The notes under the pieces: model-generated
Databases searched by the model: none
Seen by the model: only the letters and a program-made list of their open reading frames with translations
What the model was told of the DNA's origin: nothing
Assembly: GCF_000158195.2 (NCBI RefSeq)
Contig: NZ_GL987988.1
Coordinates: 391,371-455,370 of the forward strand
Source: Fusobacterium mortiferum ATCC 9817
GTDB taxonomy: Bacteria; Fusobacteriota; Fusobacteriia; Fusobacteriales; Fusobacteriaceae
Reading direction: 5' to 3'
Length of the DNA stretch: 64,000 nt
Made by a program: the position numbers and the translations under genes
Part shown: piece by piece, positions 62,189-64,000 of the stretch
Position numbering within the stretch: position 1 is the first letter of the stretch
Layout: every line of letters starts with the position of its first letter

Positions 62189-62233
62189 TTTAAAGAAGAA
62201 CTAATTTTTAAAATTAGTTCTTCTTTAAACTAT
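62185..62233. terminator. Large bidirectional terminator holding two mirror-image stop codons
   Basis: A perfect 24-bp inverted repeat with a one-base centre (49 bp). Its outer ends hold the TAG stops of the dehydratase (62186-62188) and of the convergent RpiR gene (62230-62232). Stem runs are A/T-rich with internal GAAGAAC/GTTCTTC. Confidence 0.92.
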
Positions 62234-63081
62234 ATACTTCTTTTTTTGAAAATTTGTTTATATCGTTCTTGGCAAATTTTACTCTTTTTTCCTAATTTTA
62301 AACTTAAAATTCTATATAAACTTTCAATTATTATTAATTGTGGTATTCTAGAAGAAAAACCAACTTTATCCATAGGAGTGGAGTTTTCAGAAAAAAATAA
62401 ACATATGTCCACTGATTGAGAAAAAGGGGTTCTAGCATAATTAGTAATTCCAATAGAATAAGCTGGAGTTTCATTAATAATCTCAAGTAGAGTAAGAACA
62501 TCTTTGTTGATACCAGAATGAGAAAAAATAAGTGCTACATCTGTATCATCAAGGATAGATGCTTGTAAAAGCTGAGAATGAAAATCTTCAATCATAGAGC
62601 ATTTTAATCCAAGTCTTATAAATTTATACCAAGATTCTTTAGCTAAGATGCCAGAAGCTCCCATAGCAAAGAGATATATATGATTAGCATTTAATATTAT
62701 TTCTGAAATTTCTTCCATTTTATCTGTATTAAAATATTCAATACTTTCTTCCAATATAGCAGAGTTTGTTTTAGCAACATTTGTATAAATATCAGTAGCA
62801 TTAGAGTTTTTATTTACATTTAAAGAAATAGTTTTGTTTGAAGAATTTACAAATTCTTTTGCTATTCCTAATTTTAATAGATAAAAATTTTCAAATCCTA
62901 TTTTTTTAGTAAATCTTGAAATTGAAGCAACAGAAGTTCCTATTTTTTCTGACATGTCTTCAATAGTCATATCAATTACTGCAAAAGTATTTTCTAAAAT
63001 AAAGAGGGCTATTTTTTGTTCAGCAGGACTAAAACTAGGTAAAAGTTGATCTAATAAAAATAATTTACTTTTTTTATTCAT
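62230..63081 (-). CDS. RpiR/MurR family transcriptional regulator
   Basis: 283 residues: N-terminal HTH_6 (LPSFSPAEQKIALFILENTFAVIDMTIEDMSEKIGTSVASISRFTKKIGF as a helical block with ISRFTKK in the recognition helix) and a C-terminal SIS sugar-phosphate domain (YLFAMGASGILAKESWYKF, VALIFSHSGINKDVL, YSIGITNYARTPFS). The ligand is probably a phosphosugar produced by the divergent PTS gene. GGAGAT precedes ATG 63081. A TGTAA-N5-TTACA repeat (63096-63110) overlaps its leader. Confidence 0.9.
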   Translation of the reverse strand: MNKKSKLFLLDQLLPSFSPAEQKIALFILENTFAVIDMTIEDMSEKIGTSVASISRFTKKIGFENFYLLKLGIAKEFVNSSNKTISLNVNKNSNATDIYTNVAKTNSAILEESIEYFNTDKMEEISEIILNANHIYLFAMGASGILAKESWYKFIRLGLKCSMIEDFHSQLLQASILDDTDVALIFSHSGINKDVLTLLEIINETPAYSIGITNYARTPFSQSVDICLFFSENSTPMDKVGFSSRIPQLIIIESLYRILSLKLGKKSKICQERYKQIFKKRSI

Positions 63082-63095
63082 TATACAATCTCCTT

Positions 63096-63161
63096 TGTAA
63101 AAAAATTACATAAAATTAAAAGAACTATCTATTTACATGAATGTTTTTTACATGATACAAT
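63096..63161. promoter_or_regulatory. Divergent control region of RpiR and PTS genes
   Basis: Plus-strand promoter TTTACA (63132-63137), 18-bp spacer, TACAAT (63156-63161). TTTACATGA occurs twice (63132-63140 and 63147-63155), inside the promoter, and TGTAA-N5-TTACA at 63096-63110. These are candidate RpiR sites. Confidence 0.5.
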
Positions 63162-63220
63162 AGTTACAAGAAAAAATCAATAAGTTTTTAAAAAAAATAA
63201 AAGGGAGAGGATTAGTACAG

Positions 63221-64000
63221 ATGAAAGAAAAAGTTTTGAAAAATTTACAAACATTTGCTAAGGGAATATTTGTTCCTGTATTAATATTACCAATAGTAGG
63301 AATTTTATTTGCTTTTGCAAGTATTTTTACGAACTCAAGGGTTTATAATTTGATACCTTTTTTAAATAATGGGGTATTTATAAATTTTGGAAAAATATTA
63401 GGGCAATCTTTAATACCAATTATAGGAACTTACTTAGGAATTTTATTTACAGTGGGAATAGCTATAGGAATGGCTAAAAAAGAAAAACATTATGCTGCAT
63501 TAGTAGCAATGTTATCGTATTTTGTATTTATTCATAGTATGAATGTGTATATGGGAATACAGAATTTAATCTTACCACTAAGTGAATTAAGAGGAAGCGG
63601 ACATACTATAATGATGGGAATTCAGATCATAGATATGGGAATTTTTTTAGGAATTGCTTTAGGATTGATAGTAGCTTATGTTCATAATAAATTTATTGAT
63701 GTAGAATTAAAAGGAGCATTACAAATTTATGGAGGTTCTAGGTTAGTATTTATAGTTTTATCGTTTACAATGATTTTATTAGCTATAATTTCTACTCATA
63801 TATGGCCAATCGTTCAACACGGAATAAATACTTTATCAATTTTTATAGAAAGTACAGGAGTATTTGGAATTTTTACATATGGATTTTTAGATAGAATATT
63901 AATTCCAACAGGATTACATCATTTAATTTATCCAACGTTTTTATATACTAATTTTGGTGGTAGTGAAATGGTTGAGGTTATACAAAATGGAGAAAAAGTT
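63221..64000 (+). CDS. PTS system EIIC component, partial (cut by right edge)
   Basis: First 260 codons of a sugar permease of the glucose/glucoside/maltose PTS superfamily (PTS_EIIC). Seen: LQTFAKGIFVPVLILPIVGILFA at the N-terminus as a first membrane helix, then further helices and the pattern FTVGIAIGMAKKEKHYAALVA and DRILIPTGLHHLIYPTF, a typical EIIC loop. AAGGGAGAGG precedes ATG. Whether EIIB or EIIA domains are fused cannot be seen. Specificity is unknown; the RpiR neighbour and upstream dehydratase suggest a phosphosugar or sugar-acid pathway. Confidence 0.88.
   Translation, partial: MKEKVLKNLQTFAKGIFVPVLILPIVGILFAFASIFTNSRVYNLIPFLNNGVFINFGKILGQSLIPIIGTYLGILFTVGIAIGMAKKEKHYAALVAMLSYFVFIHSMNVYMGIQNLILPLSELRGSGHTIMMGIQIIDMGIFLGIALGLIVAYVHNKFIDVELKGALQIYGGSRLVFIVLSFTMILLAIISTHIWPIVQHGINTLSIFIESTGVFGIFTYGFLDRILIPTGLHHLIYPTFLYTNFGGSEMVEVIQNGEKV

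Overview
The window is AT-rich (about 30% GC by eye, not computed) and reads as a Fusobacterium chromosome, most like the saccharolytic F. mortiferum/varium/ulcerans group. Pointers are an outer-membrane type V autotransporter with 'NSGxIxG' repeats, a Gram-negative RseC protein and lipoproteins next to clostridial-type metabolism, strong AGGAGG ribosome sites, frequent TTG starts and short intrinsic terminators. Nothing looks like a prophage, IS element, CRISPR array, rRNA or tRNA.

Layout. 1-5.7 kb: proB (cut by the left edge), an S9 peptidase, a class V aminotransferase and a Na/Pi cotransporter. 6-12.4 kb: an MBL hydrolase divergent from a TetR regulator, then a minus-strand group of two paralogous family-5 solute-binding proteins flanking an M20 amidohydrolase, preceded by two short ORFs (a 52-aa membrane peptide and a 38-aa leader). 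12.5-22.3 kb: a YczE-type membrane protein, cobQ, a DUF1275 protein, a UvrD-type helicase with an Fe-S nuclease tail overlapping queH, RseC, a second M20 enzyme, and a YheT-type hydrolase. 22.4-26.2 kb: a divergent module (iron alcohol dehydrogenase and cupin; CMD, cyclophilin-like and DUF3737 proteins) driven from two back-to-back promoters with 19-bp spacers and GAGT/ACTC dyads, the hallmark of MerR-family control. 26.3-29.4 kb: an LPP20 lipoprotein, citC and a citX-citG fusion broken at a T8 tract.

29.5-32.8 kb: accD-accA-pfkA plus a small coiled-coil protein. 33-40 kb: a small HTH protein, a 1511-residue autotransporter with an OmpA peptidoglycan-binding domain after its barrel, and two short repeat proteins. 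40-49 kb: glycogen debranching enzyme, CAP protein, HU, a DUF4015 glycosidase-like protein, truB, typA, an ankyrin lipoprotein and two tiny membrane proteins. 49-59.6 kb: a complete glycogen operon, TrmB regulator-malQ-glgP-glgB-glgC-glgD-glgA, from one strong promoter. 59.6-64 kb: a GntR regulator, an IlvD/Edd-type dehydratase, an RpiR regulator and a PTS EIIC gene cut by the right edge, probably a carbohydrate or sugar-acid locus.

Central theme: carbohydrate storage and use (glycogen operon, debranching enzyme, pfkA, PTS), with peptide or acyl-amino-acid scavenging and envelope proteins. The most unusual points are the MerR-type divergent promoter pair without a local MerR gene, the homopolymer break in citXG with no citrate lyase genes nearby, the autotransporter-OmpA fusion, and the small ORFs ahead of the solute-binding operon.
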